Positions 1 to 7,521 of a DNA stretch of 40,811 bases are shown one piece after another. Numbering within the stretch: position 1 is the stretch's first letter; the number at the start of each line of letters is the position of its first letter. The stretch is from Pseudomonas sp. CHM02. Its GTDB lineage: Bacteria; Pseudomonadota; Gammaproteobacteria; Pseudomonadales; Pseudomonadaceae. Made by a program: the position numbers and the translations under genes. Under the pieces are notes generated by a model, which did not search any database, was not told the DNA's origin, and was given only the letters and a program-made list of their open reading frames with translations. The stretch is from contig NZ_JFCA01000057.1 in NCBI RefSeq assembly GCF_000612585.1, positions 1 through 40,811 of the forward strand, in the 5' to 3' direction.

Positions 1-17
1 CGTTTCGGTGTGGGCGC

Positions 18-45
18 ATCATACACCAAAAAATCGTAATGTCTT
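18..45 (-). promoter_or_regulatory. Putative promoter of a leftward stable RNA beyond the window edge
   Basis: Read leftward there is a -10-like TATGAT (18-23) followed by a GC-rich discriminator GCGCCC. A weak -35-like AAGACA (40-45) lies 16 bp upstream. The transcript would begin with the box CACACCGAAACG (1-12), which is also the leader of the tRNA-Val operon (349-360). The shared box is the main argument; the -35 is poor. Confidence 0.4.
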
Positions 46-106
46 GATTTAAATGCAATTTATTTAAAAAAAGTTCAGCGTACGATTTTTTGCCATATTC
101 CAGACA

Positions 107-134
107 AAGAAAAGCCCGCTATTAAGCGGGCTTT
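107..134 (-). terminator. Rho-independent terminator of the tRNA-Val/tRNA-Asp operon
   Basis: Perfect 10-bp inverted repeat AAAGCCCGCT (111-120) / AGCGGGCTTT (125-134) with a 4-nt loop. Read leftward it is followed by TTTTCTTTG. It lies 40 nt past the 3' end of tRNA-Asp. Confidence 0.85.
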
Positions 135-174
135 CTGTGGTGACCTGGCGTTCAGTGTTCCAGGTGACCGAATA

Positions 175-251
175 TGGCGCAGCGGACGGGACTCGAACCC
201 GCGACCCCCGGCGTGACAGGCCGGTATTCTAACCGACTGAACTACCGCTGC
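175..251 (-). tRNA. tRNA-Asp (GTC)
   Basis: A 77-nt cloverleaf read leftward. It starts GCAGCGGTAGTTCAG and its anticodon loop CCTGTCACG gives GTC. It has a T-arm GGTTCGAGTCC and an encoded CCA at the 3' end (175-177). It is the second gene of a two-tRNA operon behind tRNA-Val, separated by 19 nt. Confidence 0.97.
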
Positions 252-270
252 GCGTAACACGTGAAGCGAA

Positions 271-346
271 TGGTGGGTGATGACGGGATCGAACCGCCGA
301 CCCTCTGCTTGTAAGGCAGATGCTCTCCCAGCTGAGCTAATCACCC
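271..346 (-). tRNA. tRNA-Val (TAC)
   Basis: A 76-nt cloverleaf read leftward. It starts GGGTGATTAGCTCAG and its anticodon loop CTTACAA gives TAC. The T-arm is GGTTCGATCCC and CCA is encoded at 271-273. It is the first gene of the operon, directly behind the promoter at 367-395. Confidence 0.97.
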
Positions 347-366
347 TTCGTTTCGGTGTGGCGCGC

Positions 367-395
367 ATTCTACGGAGCGCCCCTGGGTCTGGCAA
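367..395 (-). promoter_or_regulatory. Promoter of the tRNA-Val/tRNA-Asp operon
   Basis: Read leftward: -35 TTGCCA (390-395), a 17-bp spacer, -10 TAGAAT (367-372), then the discriminator GCGCGCC. This architecture is typical of stringently controlled stable-RNA promoters, and the tRNA-Asp promoter-style leader CACACCGAAACG follows at 349-360. Confidence 0.85.
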
Positions 396-505
396 GCACT
401 TTCTTAAATCTTTTTTTTGATAGCTTCCAATGGCTTAGGCAGGGTTGGCCTGAGGCGTTATCAAGACAATAATGCCCCCCTTTGTATAAAGGAGAGACTC
501 ACCCC

Positions 506-1426
506 ATGTGGTTCAAGAACCTGCTTATCTATCGCCTGACCCAAGATCTGCCTGTTGATGCCGAGGCGTTGGAAGCGGCCATGGCCACCAAACTGGCGCG
601 CCCTTGTGCAAGCCAGGAGTTGACCACTTACGGTTTCGTCGCGCCTTTTGGCAAAGGTGAAGACGCTCCCCTGGTTCACATCAGCGGTGACTTCCTGCTG
701 ATCGCCGCGCGCAAGGAAGAACGTATCCTGCCGGGCAGCGTGGTGCGTGACGCACTGAAAGAGAAAGTCGAAGAAATCGAGGCCGAGCAAATGCGCAAGG
801 TCTACAAGAAGGAACGCGACCAGATCAAGGATGAAATCATCCAGGCTTTCCTGCCGCGTGCCTTTATCCGTCGCTCGTCGACCTTCGCGGCCATCGCGCC
901 GAAACAAGGCCTGATCCTGGTCAACTCCGCCAGCCCGAAACGCGCCGAAGACCTGCTGTCGACCCTGCGTGAAGTGATCGGCACCCTGCCCGTTCGCCCA
1001 CTGACGGTGAAAACCGCACCGACGGCGATCATGACCGACTGGGTCACCACCCAGAAGCCGGCCGATGACTTCTTCGTACTCGACGAATGCGAACTGCGCG
1101 ATACCCACGAGGACGGCGGCATCGTGCGCTGCAAGCGCCAGGACCTGACCGGCGAAGAAATCCAGCTGCACCTGACCACCGGCAAAGTCGTGACCCAACT
1201 GTCCCTGGCCTGGCAGGACAAGCTGTCCTTCATGCTCGACGACAAGATGACCGTCAAGCGCCTGAAGTTCGAAGACCTGCTGCAAGACCAGGCGGAACAG
1301 GACGGCGGTGACGAAGCCCTGGGCCAACTGGATGCGAGCTTTACCCTGATGATGCTGACGTTCGGCGACTTCCTGCCGGCGCTGGTTGAAGCACTGGGCG
1401 GTGAAGAGACCCCGCAGGGTATCTAA
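506..1426 (+). CDS. rdgC: Recombination-associated protein RdgC
   Basis: A 306-aa protein, the normal RdgC length. RdgC is a nucleoid-associated, ring-forming dimer that binds double-stranded DNA without sequence specificity and limits RecA activity. The N-terminus MWFKNLLIYRLT and the conserved acidic and basic body match the family strongly. An upstream in-frame ATG at 482 exists, but the AAGGAGAG at 489-496 lies at the right distance only from the ATG at 506, which also gives the family-standard N-terminus. It is transcribed away from the tRNA operon. A REPIN hairpin follows immediately and may end the transcript. Confidence 0.97.
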   Translation: MWFKNLLIYRLTQDLPVDAEALEAAMATKLARPCASQELTTYGFVAPFGKGEDAPLVHISGDFLLIAARKEERILPGSVVRDALKEKVEEIEAEQMRKVYKKERDQIKDEIIQAFLPRAFIRRSSTFAAIAPKQGLILVNSASPKRAEDLLSTLREVIGTLPVRPLTVKTAPTAIMTDWVTTQKPADDFFVLDECELRDTHEDGGIVRCKRQDLTGEEIQLHLTTGKVVTQLSLAWQDKLSFMLDDKMTVKRLKFEDLLQDQAEQDGGDEALGQLDASFTLMMLTFGDFLPALVEALGGEETPQGI

Positions 1427-1443
1427 ACCGTGTGAAGATCAAC

Positions 1444-1537
1444 AATGTGGGAGCGGGTTTGCTCGCGAATGCGGTGGATCAGTCAACAAACTCAGTGACT
1501 GGCAGACCGCATTCGCGAGCAAGCCCGCTCCCACATT
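1444..1537. repeat. REPIN (paired REP palindromes)
   Basis: Two 32-nt arms (1444-1475 and 1506-1537) are inverted copies with one mismatch, carrying the core GGGAGCGGGCTTGCTCGCG. They are separated by 30 nt. This is the typical Pseudomonas REP doublet. It sits between rdgC and the symporter gene and could form a transcript-end hairpin. Confidence 0.9.
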
Positions 1538-1581
1538 TGACCGCGTTTACACTTCAAAATCTAACAACTAAGGCCATCCCC

Positions 1582-2547
1582 ATGCGTGCACTCGCCGCCC
1601 TGAGCCGCTTCGTCGGCAACACCTTCGCCTACTGGGTGTTGATTTTCGCCGTCGTTGCCTTCCTCGAACCCGGCTGGTTCATCGGCCTGAAAAGCGCCAT
1701 CGTCCCGCTGTTGGGCCTGGTGATGTTCGGCATGGGGCTGACCCTCAAACTCGATGACTTCGCCGAGGTCGCCCGCCATCCCTGGCGCGTGGCATTGGGC
1801 GTGGTCGCGCATTTCGTGATCATGCCGGGGGTGGCCTGGTTGCTGTGCCAGGCCTTCCATCTGCCGCCGGAAATTGCCGTCGGCGTGATCCTGGTCGGTT
1901 GCTGCCCAAGCGGCACCTCGTCCAACGTGATGACCTGGCTGGCCCGTGGCGACCTGGCGTTGTCGGTGGCCATCGCCGCCGTCACCACCCTCCTCGCCCC
2001 GCTGCTCACCCCGACGTTGATCTGGTTGCTGGCCTCGGCCTGGCTGCCGGTTTCGTTCATGGAGTTGTTCTGGTCGATCCTGCAGGTGGTGCTGCTGCCG
2101 ATCGTGCTCGGTGTAGTGGCGCAACGCTTGCTCGGTGATCGGGTACGCCATGCGGTCGAGGTGCTGCCGCTGGTGTCGGTGGTGAGCATCGTGATCATCG
2201 TCGCGGCAGTAGTCGCCGCCAGCCAGGCGAAGATCGCCGAATCGGGCCTGTTGATCATGGCCGTGGTGATGCTGCACAACAGCTTCGGTTACCTGCTGGG
2301 TTATTTCACCGGCCGCGTGTTCAAGTTGCCCTTGGCGCAACGCAAGTCGCTGGCGCTGGAAGTGGGCATGCAGAACTCCGGGCTGGGCGCCGCGCTGGCC
2401 AGTGCGCACTTTTCGCCGCTGGCGGCGGTGCCGAGTGCCTTGTTCAGTGTCTGGCACAATATTTCCGGTGCGTTGCTGTCGACTTACTTCCGCCGCATGA
2501 GCGAAAAGCAAGACCGTCGCGCCCTGGAGAACACACCGCAAACTTGA
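1582..2547 (+). CDS. Bile acid:sodium symporter (BASS) family transporter
   Basis: A 321-aa inner-membrane protein with about nine to ten hydrophobic segments. The motifs GVILVGCCPSGTSSNVMTWLA (around residues 103-123) and EVGMQNSGLGAAL (around 262-274) are the hallmark crossover regions of the BASS/ACR3 fold. The family couples uptake of organic anions to sodium; bacterial members may carry pantoate or other small acids, and the substrate here cannot be told. The ATG at 1582 follows AAGG at 1570-1573. A longer frame begins inside the REPIN and was rejected. Confidence 0.9.
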   Translation: MRALAALSRFVGNTFAYWVLIFAVVAFLEPGWFIGLKSAIVPLLGLVMFGMGLTLKLDDFAEVARHPWRVALGVVAHFVIMPGVAWLLCQAFHLPPEIAVGVILVGCCPSGTSSNVMTWLARGDLALSVAIAAVTTLLAPLLTPTLIWLLASAWLPVSFMELFWSILQVVLLPIVLGVVAQRLLGDRVRHAVEVLPLVSVVSIVIIVAAVVAASQAKIAESGLLIMAVVMLHNSFGYLLGYFTGRVFKLPLAQRKSLALEVGMQNSGLGAALASAHFSPLAAVPSALFSVWHNISGALLSTYFRRMSEKQDRRALENTPQT

Positions 2548-2570
2548 TCGGCCGGGCACTTTTCGGCACT

Positions 2571-2648
2571 CTAACGCGCTTCGCGGGGACGACCCCGCGA
2601 CGCTCTCAAGCGCCTAATCCGGGGACGACCCCACCTAGCGTTAGGAGG
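2571..2648 (+). promoter_or_regulatory. Guanidine-II (mini-ykkC) riboswitch upstream of sugE
   Basis: Two GC hairpins each carry the diagnostic ACGA tetraloop: an 8-bp stem at 2581-2588/2593-2600 with loop 2589-2592, and a GGGG/CCCC stem at 2621-2624/2629-2632 with loop 2625-2628. This is the guanidine-II class, whose two loops each bind guanidinium and dimerise. It ends just before the Shine-Dalgarno AGGAGG (2643-2648) of sugE, which encodes a guanidinium exporter. A further 7-nt complement, CTAACGC (2571-2577) with GCGTTAG (2638-2644), overlaps the edge of the Shine-Dalgarno sequence and could form the OFF state. Confidence 0.9.
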
Positions 2649-2653
2649 TCATC

Positions 2654-2968
2654 ATGTCCTGGATCATTCTGTTTTTCGCAGGTCTGTTTGAAGTCGGCTG
2701 GGCCGTCGGCCTGAAGTACACCGACGGTTTCAGCAAGCCACTCCCCACCGCCCTGACGATTGCCGCCATGGCCATCAGCCTTGGCCTGCTGGGGCTTGCC
2801 ATGAAGGAACTGCCACTGGGCACCGCCTATGCCATCTGGACCGGCGTGGGTGCGGTGGGCACCGTGATTGCCGGGATTATCCTGTTTGGAGAATCCATGG
2901 CGTTGTTCCGGCTGGCCAGTGTGGCGCTGATCATCTGTGGACTGATTGGTCTCAAGATCAGCACATAA
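2654..2968 (+). CDS. sugE: Guanidinium exporter SugE/Gdx (SMR family)
   Basis: A 104-aa, four-helix small multidrug resistance protein. The helix-1 glutamate E13 in the motif GLFEVGWAVGLKYTDGF is the proton/substrate site of the family. WTGVGAVGT (around residues 63-71) is the signature of the SugE/Gdx branch rather than EmrE. Members act as dual-topology dimers exchanging guanidinium for two protons. The start is fixed by AGGAGG at 2643-2648. Placement behind a guanidine-II riboswitch independently supports guanidinium as the substrate. Confidence 0.96.
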   Translation: MSWIILFFAGLFEVGWAVGLKYTDGFSKPLPTALTIAAMAISLGLLGLAMKELPLGTAYAIWTGVGAVGTVIAGIILFGESMALFRLASVALIICGLIGLKIST

Positions 2969-2973
2969 CCCCT

Positions 2974-3040
2974 TGTAGGAGCCCGCTTGCGGGCGATAGC
3001 GTCTGAACCGGCGCCATCGCCGGCAAGCCGGACTCCTACA
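2974..3040. repeat. REP doublet overlapping the end of the MFS-PlsC gene
   Basis: Inverted arms TGTAGGAGCCCGCTTGCGGG and CCGGCAAGCCGGACTCCTACA enclose about 25 nt. The right arm contains the leftward TAG stop (3036-3038) of the neighbouring gene. It belongs to the GTAGGAG...GGCTTGCCGGC class of Pseudomonas REPs. Confidence 0.85.
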
Positions 3041-4910
3041 GGACCGTGCCGCGCAGTTGAGTGACCTTCTCCTGCAACTGCGCCGGCGTCGCCGACTCGA
3101 CCGCTACCGGCTCGCCCGCCACCAACACCACCCGCGACCAGATGCGATGGAAGAACCCCTTCTTCGGATCGCGGCTGAAGAAACTCCCCCACAACCCCTG
3201 CAGCGCCATCGGAATCACCGGTACCGCGGTTTCTTCAAGGATGCGCGTCACGCCCCCGCGAAACTCATTCATCTCGCCATCGGCAGTCAGCTTGCCCTCC
3301 GGGAAGATGCACACCAACTCCCCTTCTTTCAGATACTGCGCAATACGCGTGAAGGCATTTTCGTAGATCTGGATATCTTCGTTGCGGCCCGCAATCGGAA
3401 TCGCCCCGGCGGTGCGGAAGATGAAGTTGAGCACCGGCAAGCGATAGATCTTGTAGTACATGACAAAGCGAATCGGCCGACGCACCGCGCCGCCAATCAG
3501 CAACGCATCGACAAACGACACATGGTTGCACACCAGCAATGCCGCGCCTTCATCCGGGATCGCCTCCAGGTTGCGATGCTCCACGCGGTACATGGAATGG
3601 CTGAGTAGCCAGATCATGAAACGCATGGTGAACTCGGGGACGATCTTGAAGATGTAGGTGTTGACCGCGATGTTGAGCAGCGACACCACCAGGAACAATT
3701 CCGGGATCGACAGCTTGGCCACGCTCAGCAACAGGATCGATACGATGGCCGAGACCACCATGAACAGCGCATTGAGAATGTTGTTGGCCGCAATCACGCG
3801 TGCCCGTTCGTTCTCGGCGGTACGCGACTGGATCAGTGCATACAGCGGCACGATATAGAAGCCGCCGAACACACCCAGGCCGAGGATATCGAACAGCACC
3901 CACCACGCCTGGCCGTAGCCAAGCACGGCAAGCCAGTCGTTGGCCTGGACGTTCTGCGGGAAGCCGCCGGAGTGCCACCACAGCAACAGGCCGAACACGG
4001 TCAGCCCGAATGAACCGAACGGTACCAGGCCGATTTCGACCTTACGGCCAGAGAGTTTTTCGCAGAGCATCGAACCCAGCGCGATCCCCACCGAGAACAC
4101 CGTGAGGATCAGGGTCACCACGGTTTCGTCGCCGTACAACCACTCCTTGGCGTAGGCCGGGATCTGCGTCAGGTAGATCGCGCCGACAAACCAGAACCAC
4201 GAGTTGCCGACGATGGAACGCGAAACGGCCGGCGTCTGCCCCAGACCCAGGCGCAGGGTAGCCCAGGATTCGCTGAAGATATTCCAGTTCAGGCGCAGTT
4301 CCGGGGTCGACGCCGCCGCGCGCGGAATACTGCGGCTGGCCAGGTAACCCAACGCCGCCACGCCGACGATCGCCACGGACACCACGGGTGCGTAATGGGT
4401 GGACGACATCATGATGCCGGCGCCGATGGTGCCGGCCAGGATCGCCAGGAATGTGCCCATTTCCACCAGGCCGTTGCCACCGACCAGCTCATCGTCACGC
4501 AACGCCTGAGGCATGATCGAGTACTTCACCGGGCCGAACAGCGCCGAGTGGGTGCCCATGGCGAACAGCGCCAGCAGCATCAGTTCCAGGTGGTTGGTCA
4601 GGAAGCCCGTCGCACCCACGGCCATGATCACGATCTCGCCGATCTTGATCGCACGGATCAACGCGTCCTTGTTGAATTTCTCGCCGAACTGCCCGGCCAA
4701 TGCCGAGAACAGGAAGAACGGCAGGATGAACAGCAACGCGCAGAGGTTGACCCAGATCGAGCGGTCACCGTCGATGGTGAGCTTGTAGAGAATCGCCAGG
4801 ATCAGCGATTGCTTGAAGATGTTGTCGTTGAAAGCGCCCAGCAACTGGGTGATGAAGAACGGCAGGAAGCGCCGTGTGCGCAGCAAGGTGAATTGCGAGG
4901 GGTGGCTCAT
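3036..4910 (-). CDS. MFS (LplT-like) transporter fused to PlsC acyltransferase
   Basis: A 624-aa two-domain membrane protein. Residues 1-430 form a 12-helix MFS domain with the LplT-type opening FLPFFITQLLGAFNDNIFK. Residues 435-624 are a PlsC-type glycerophospholipid acyltransferase with the catalytic NHVSFVD (H463, D468) and FPEGKLT (536-542) blocks. The layout resembles E. coli LplT plus the acyltransferase half of Aas, but without an AMP-binding acyl-ACP synthetase domain. Likely role: flipping lysophospholipids to the inner leaflet and re-acylating them. The acyl donor is not predictable. The stop codon lies within a REP arm. A 9-bp-arm hairpin lies 15 nt before the start. Confidence 0.92.
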   Translation of the reverse strand: MSHPSQFTLLRTRRFLPFFITQLLGAFNDNIFKQSLILAILYKLTIDGDRSIWVNLCALLFILPFFLFSALAGQFGEKFNKDALIRAIKIGEIVIMAVGATGFLTNHLELMLLALFAMGTHSALFGPVKYSIMPQALRDDELVGGNGLVEMGTFLAILAGTIGAGIMMSSTHYAPVVSVAIVGVAALGYLASRSIPRAAASTPELRLNWNIFSESWATLRLGLGQTPAVSRSIVGNSWFWFVGAIYLTQIPAYAKEWLYGDETVVTLILTVFSVGIALGSMLCEKLSGRKVEIGLVPFGSFGLTVFGLLLWWHSGGFPQNVQANDWLAVLGYGQAWWVLFDILGLGVFGGFYIVPLYALIQSRTAENERARVIAANNILNALFMVVSAIVSILLLSVAKLSIPELFLVVSLLNIAVNTYIFKIVPEFTMRFMIWLLSHSMYRVEHRNLEAIPDEGAALLVCNHVSFVDALLIGGAVRRPIRFVMYYKIYRLPVLNFIFRTAGAIPIAGRNEDIQIYENAFTRIAQYLKEGELVCIFPEGKLTADGEMNEFRGGVTRILEETAVPVIPMALQGLWGSFFSRDPKKGFFHRIWSRVVLVAGEPVAVESATPAQLQEKVTQLRGTVL

Positions 4911-4924
4911 CGTCCGTGTTCCTG

Positions 4925-4951
4925 CGTGGCCTGTTATCGATTCAGGCCACG
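4925..4951. repeat. Inverted repeat between the TDT and MFS-PlsC genes
   Basis: Perfect 9-bp arms CGTGGCCTG (4925-4933) and CAGGCCACG (4943-4951) with a 9-nt loop. There is no U-run leftward, so it is not a canonical terminator for the upstream leftward gene. It could be a partial terminator or a leader hairpin of the fusion gene. Confidence 0.55.
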
Positions 4952-4968
4952 ACTTTACCTAATCCTGC

Positions 4969-6117
4969 TTACTTATTCGCTAGTCCTGCAATGCACGGTG
5001 AAACAAAAAGCTCGCCTTTGTACGCACCCTGCACGGTGCGCTTGGCGACGATCAGCCACATCAGCGCCAACGCCACCACCAGCACACAGCCGAACACACT
5101 GAAGAACCCCAGGTGCAACAGGCTCGCCAGCTTCAGCGTCGCCAGGGCATACACGCCCAGTGGGAAGGTAAAGCCCCACCAGCCGAGGTTGAACGGGATG
5201 CCGGCGCGCAGGTAACGCAGGGTGATCAATACCGCGATCAGCATCCACCACAGGCCGAAGCCCCACAGCGTAATGCCCGCCACCAGCCCGAGACCATTGG
5301 CCATTTCTCCGACACCCGGCAGACCATTGGCCGCGAAGATCGCCGGTGCATCGCCGCCCAGCAGCAACATGCCCAGCGCACCTGTGCCGATGGGCCCCAG
5401 GGCCAGCCAGCTCGACGCGGCCATATTCGCGTGAGGCAGTTTGTGCAAGGCCATGCGCAGCATCAAGATGGTCAGGATGCTGAACGCCACCGGCAGGGAA
5501 AACGCCCACAGCACATAGCTGGTCACCAGCATGACCCACTGCGAATGCGCGTCCACCAAGTGCGGTGCGAGCAAGCCACCGCTGGCAGCGGCGACTTCGG
5601 CGGCGACCACGGGCAACAGCCAGACAGCGGTCATCTGGTCGATGCTGTGCTCCTGGCGGGTGAACATCATGAACGGAATGAGCACGCCGCAGGCCAGCGC
5701 CATGGCCACATCCAGCCACCACAAGGCCTCGGCCAGCGGTATCACATCGGCGCCCCAGCGCGGCAGGCCGAATAACAGCAAGCCATTGAGAATCGTCGCG
5801 AGCCCCATAGGGATCGTGCCGAAGAACATCGACACCGTGGAGTGCCCGAAAATTCGCCGCGCCTCGTGGAAAAACATCACCCAACGCGCGGCGTACAACA
5901 CACTGAACAACACAAATAGGCCGATGGTGAAAAACCACAGCCCTTCGGCAATGGTGCGCAGAGCCGGCAGATCGACTGGCAGTTGCGCCAGGGCCAGCGC
6001 CAGTACGCCAGTGCCCATGGTGGCGGCAAACCAGTTCGGCGTGAACTGGCGGATCACTTCCCGTGGACGGGTCAGGTGACTGAAGGGTTTGTAGCTGATG
6101 GTATTCGAGCAGGTCAT
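4969..6117 (-). CDS. TDT family (TehA/Mae1/SLAC1-type) transporter
   Basis: A 382-aa protein with ten predicted membrane helices. The sequence FTPNWFAATMGTGVLALAL (around residues 25-43) and FFGTIPMGLATILNG (around 98-112) are typical of the tellurite-resistance/dicarboxylate transporter superfamily. Family members pass small anions such as malate, sulfite or chloride across the inner membrane; the substrate here is unknown. An AGAGGA precedes the ATG by about 10 nt. A leader region of about 120 nt contains an inverted repeat and separates it from the MFS gene upstream. Confidence 0.88.
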   Translation of the reverse strand: MTCSNTISYKPFSHLTRPREVIRQFTPNWFAATMGTGVLALALAQLPVDLPALRTIAEGLWFFTIGLFVLFSVLYAARWVMFFHEARRIFGHSTVSMFFGTIPMGLATILNGLLLFGLPRWGADVIPLAEALWWLDVAMALACGVLIPFMMFTRQEHSIDQMTAVWLLPVVAAEVAAASGGLLAPHLVDAHSQWVMLVTSYVLWAFSLPVAFSILTILMLRMALHKLPHANMAASSWLALGPIGTGALGMLLLGGDAPAIFAANGLPGVGEMANGLGLVAGITLWGFGLWWMLIAVLITLRYLRAGIPFNLGWWGFTFPLGVYALATLKLASLLHLGFFSVFGCVLVVALALMWLIVAKRTVQGAYKGELFVSPCIAGLANK

Positions 6118-6195
6118 GATGGCAATCCTCTTCCTCGCATGAGGTTGAGGCCATGATAGAACCTGATCGAATATCTATATAACGGGTAATATCTC

Positions 6196-6219
6196 TATCT
6201 GTTATCTACTATACAGATA
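6196..6219. promoter_or_regulatory. Inverted repeat in the TDT gene leader, possible operator
   Basis: TATCTGT (6196-6202) and ACAGATA (6213-6219) form perfect 7-bp arms with a 10-nt spacer, in an AT-rich stretch about 80 bp before the TDT start and just past the stop of the MFS gene. Operator or small hairpin cannot be told apart by eye. Confidence 0.35.
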
Positions 6220-6236
6220 TAGAACCTCTGATGCCG

Positions 6237-7430
6237 TCAGCCACCCGTCGTGGCCCGGACCCGGGCAGAATCCTGCAGCACCAATGCGACCAACGCGCAG
6301 AGGGCCAGGAGGATGAGGATCGCGCCGTAGCCGTCGGTGGTGGCGATCAGGCCAAAGCTGCGAATCAGGTTGCCCGCCAGCAAGGAAGGCAAGCAGAACG
6401 CCAGGTAGCTCAGCACATAGAACGCCGACATCAGCCCCGCGCGCTCATGGGGCAAGGCCAGCGGCACCACACTGCGCAAGGCGCCGAGAAAGCCCGCGCC
6501 GAATCCGCTGCCCGCGACCAGGGTGGCGATGAAAAACAGCGGCAGGCTGGCGCTGTGCACCGCCGTCAGGATCAGCGTTACGCCGATGGCCAGCAACCCG
6601 GCGCCCAGACGCAGCACCTTGTCGGCCGGGCGGTTACGCAGGGTAAAGATCATCAGCGCGCCGCTCACGGTCAACACGGCCACCAGGCCGCCACCGATCA
6701 GGTTGGAGGTGGACCCGGTGGCTGCTCGCACCAGCGACGGCGCCAGGGACAGGTAGAACCCGCCCATTGCCCATACCGCCACGTCCACCGGCAATGACAG
6801 CCACAACGCCCGGCGCGCCTGGGGCGGTACGTGCAAAGTGGGACGCAGCGACGCCAGTGCGCCGGGGATACGGCCCACGGTCTCCGGCAGGCGCCATACG
6901 TAGAGAGCCTGCACCAGCATCAGGGCCAGCAATGTCCAGTAGATCAACTGGGTCGGCAATGGCGCGAATTCCACCAGCAAGCTGCTGCCCATCGCCCCAC
7001 AGGCCATGCCCAGCAGCGGTGCCACGCTGTTGACCAGCGGGCCCTGCTGGCGGTCGGTGTCGAGCAATGCCGCGCCCAATACGGCGGTGGCCATACCGGT
7101 GGCAAAGCCTTGCAAGGTTCGCGCGGCAATCAGCCAGGCCACGCTGCCTTCATTGATAAACAGCAGCATCGCCAGCATATCCAGGACCAGCGCGGCAAAA
7201 ATCACCGGCTTGCGCCCCAGATGGTCCGACAGTGAACCAACGGTCAACAGCGCCGCCAGCAGGCTTAGGGCGTAGACACCAAAGATCAGTGTGAGCATGC
7301 CTGCGGAAAAATGCAGGCCTTCCTGATACAGGTGATACAACGGCGTCGGCGCACTGGAGGCCGCGAGAAACGTCAGCAAGGTGATCGCGAGGAACACCAG
7401 GCTGGAACGGTGAGAACTAGGGCTGGACAT
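6237..7430 (-). CDS. MFS efflux-type transporter (DHA1-like)
   Basis: A 397-aa, 12-helix major facilitator. The loop 2-3 motif GSLSDHLGRKPV (around residues 63-74) is the MFS motif A. The likely role is proton-driven drug or metabolite export. An in-frame GTG at 7436 would add two residues, but GGAG (leftward, 7438-7441) sits only 1 nt from it and 7 nt from the ATG at 7430, so the ATG is preferred. It is divergent from a TetR-type gene, the classic repressor/efflux arrangement, with a dyad overlapping this gene's ribosome-binding site. Confidence 0.9.
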   Translation of the reverse strand: MSSPSSHRSSLVFLAITLLTFLAASSAPTPLYHLYQEGLHFSAGMLTLIFGVYALSLLAALLTVGSLSDHLGRKPVIFAALVLDMLAMLLFINEGSVAWLIAARTLQGFATGMATAVLGAALLDTDRQQGPLVNSVAPLLGMACGAMGSSLLVEFAPLPTQLIYWTLLALMLVQALYVWRLPETVGRIPGALASLRPTLHVPPQARRALWLSLPVDVAVWAMGGFYLSLAPSLVRAATGSTSNLIGGGLVAVLTVSGALMIFTLRNRPADKVLRLGAGLLAIGVTLILTAVHSASLPLFFIATLVAGSGFGAGFLGALRSVVPLALPHERAGLMSAFYVLSYLAFCLPSLLAGNLIRSFGLIATTDGYGAILILLALCALVALVLQDSARVRATTGG

Positions 7431-7432
7431 GG

Positions 7433-7475
7433 GCACGCTCCGCTAAAGCTAATATTTTGCTTTTGCGGAGTGTGC
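7433..7475. promoter_or_regulatory. Dyad in the MFS/TetR divergent promoter
   Basis: Outer arms GCACGCTCCGC (7433-7443) and GCGGAGTGTGC (7465-7475) match at 10 of 11 positions. Inner arms are AAAGC (7445-7449) and GCTTT (7459-7463). The dyad covers the MFS ribosome-binding site and the AT-rich TAATAT core between the two divergent genes. It is a good candidate for the TetR operator. Confidence 0.5.
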
Positions 7476-7521
7476 TACTCGTCAGCGCTTAAAGCAAATT
7501 CTTTGTGTTAAGGTCACGACC

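Noticed and set aside
75..395. Open frame across the tRNA-Val/Asp genes
   Set aside because: It consists of antisense tRNA, the terminator and the promoter of the RNA operon.
461..1327. Long open frame antisense to rdgC
   Set aside because: Its composition is a shadow of rdgC codon bias in GC-rich DNA, it has no ribosome-binding site, and rdgC is unmistakable on the other strand.
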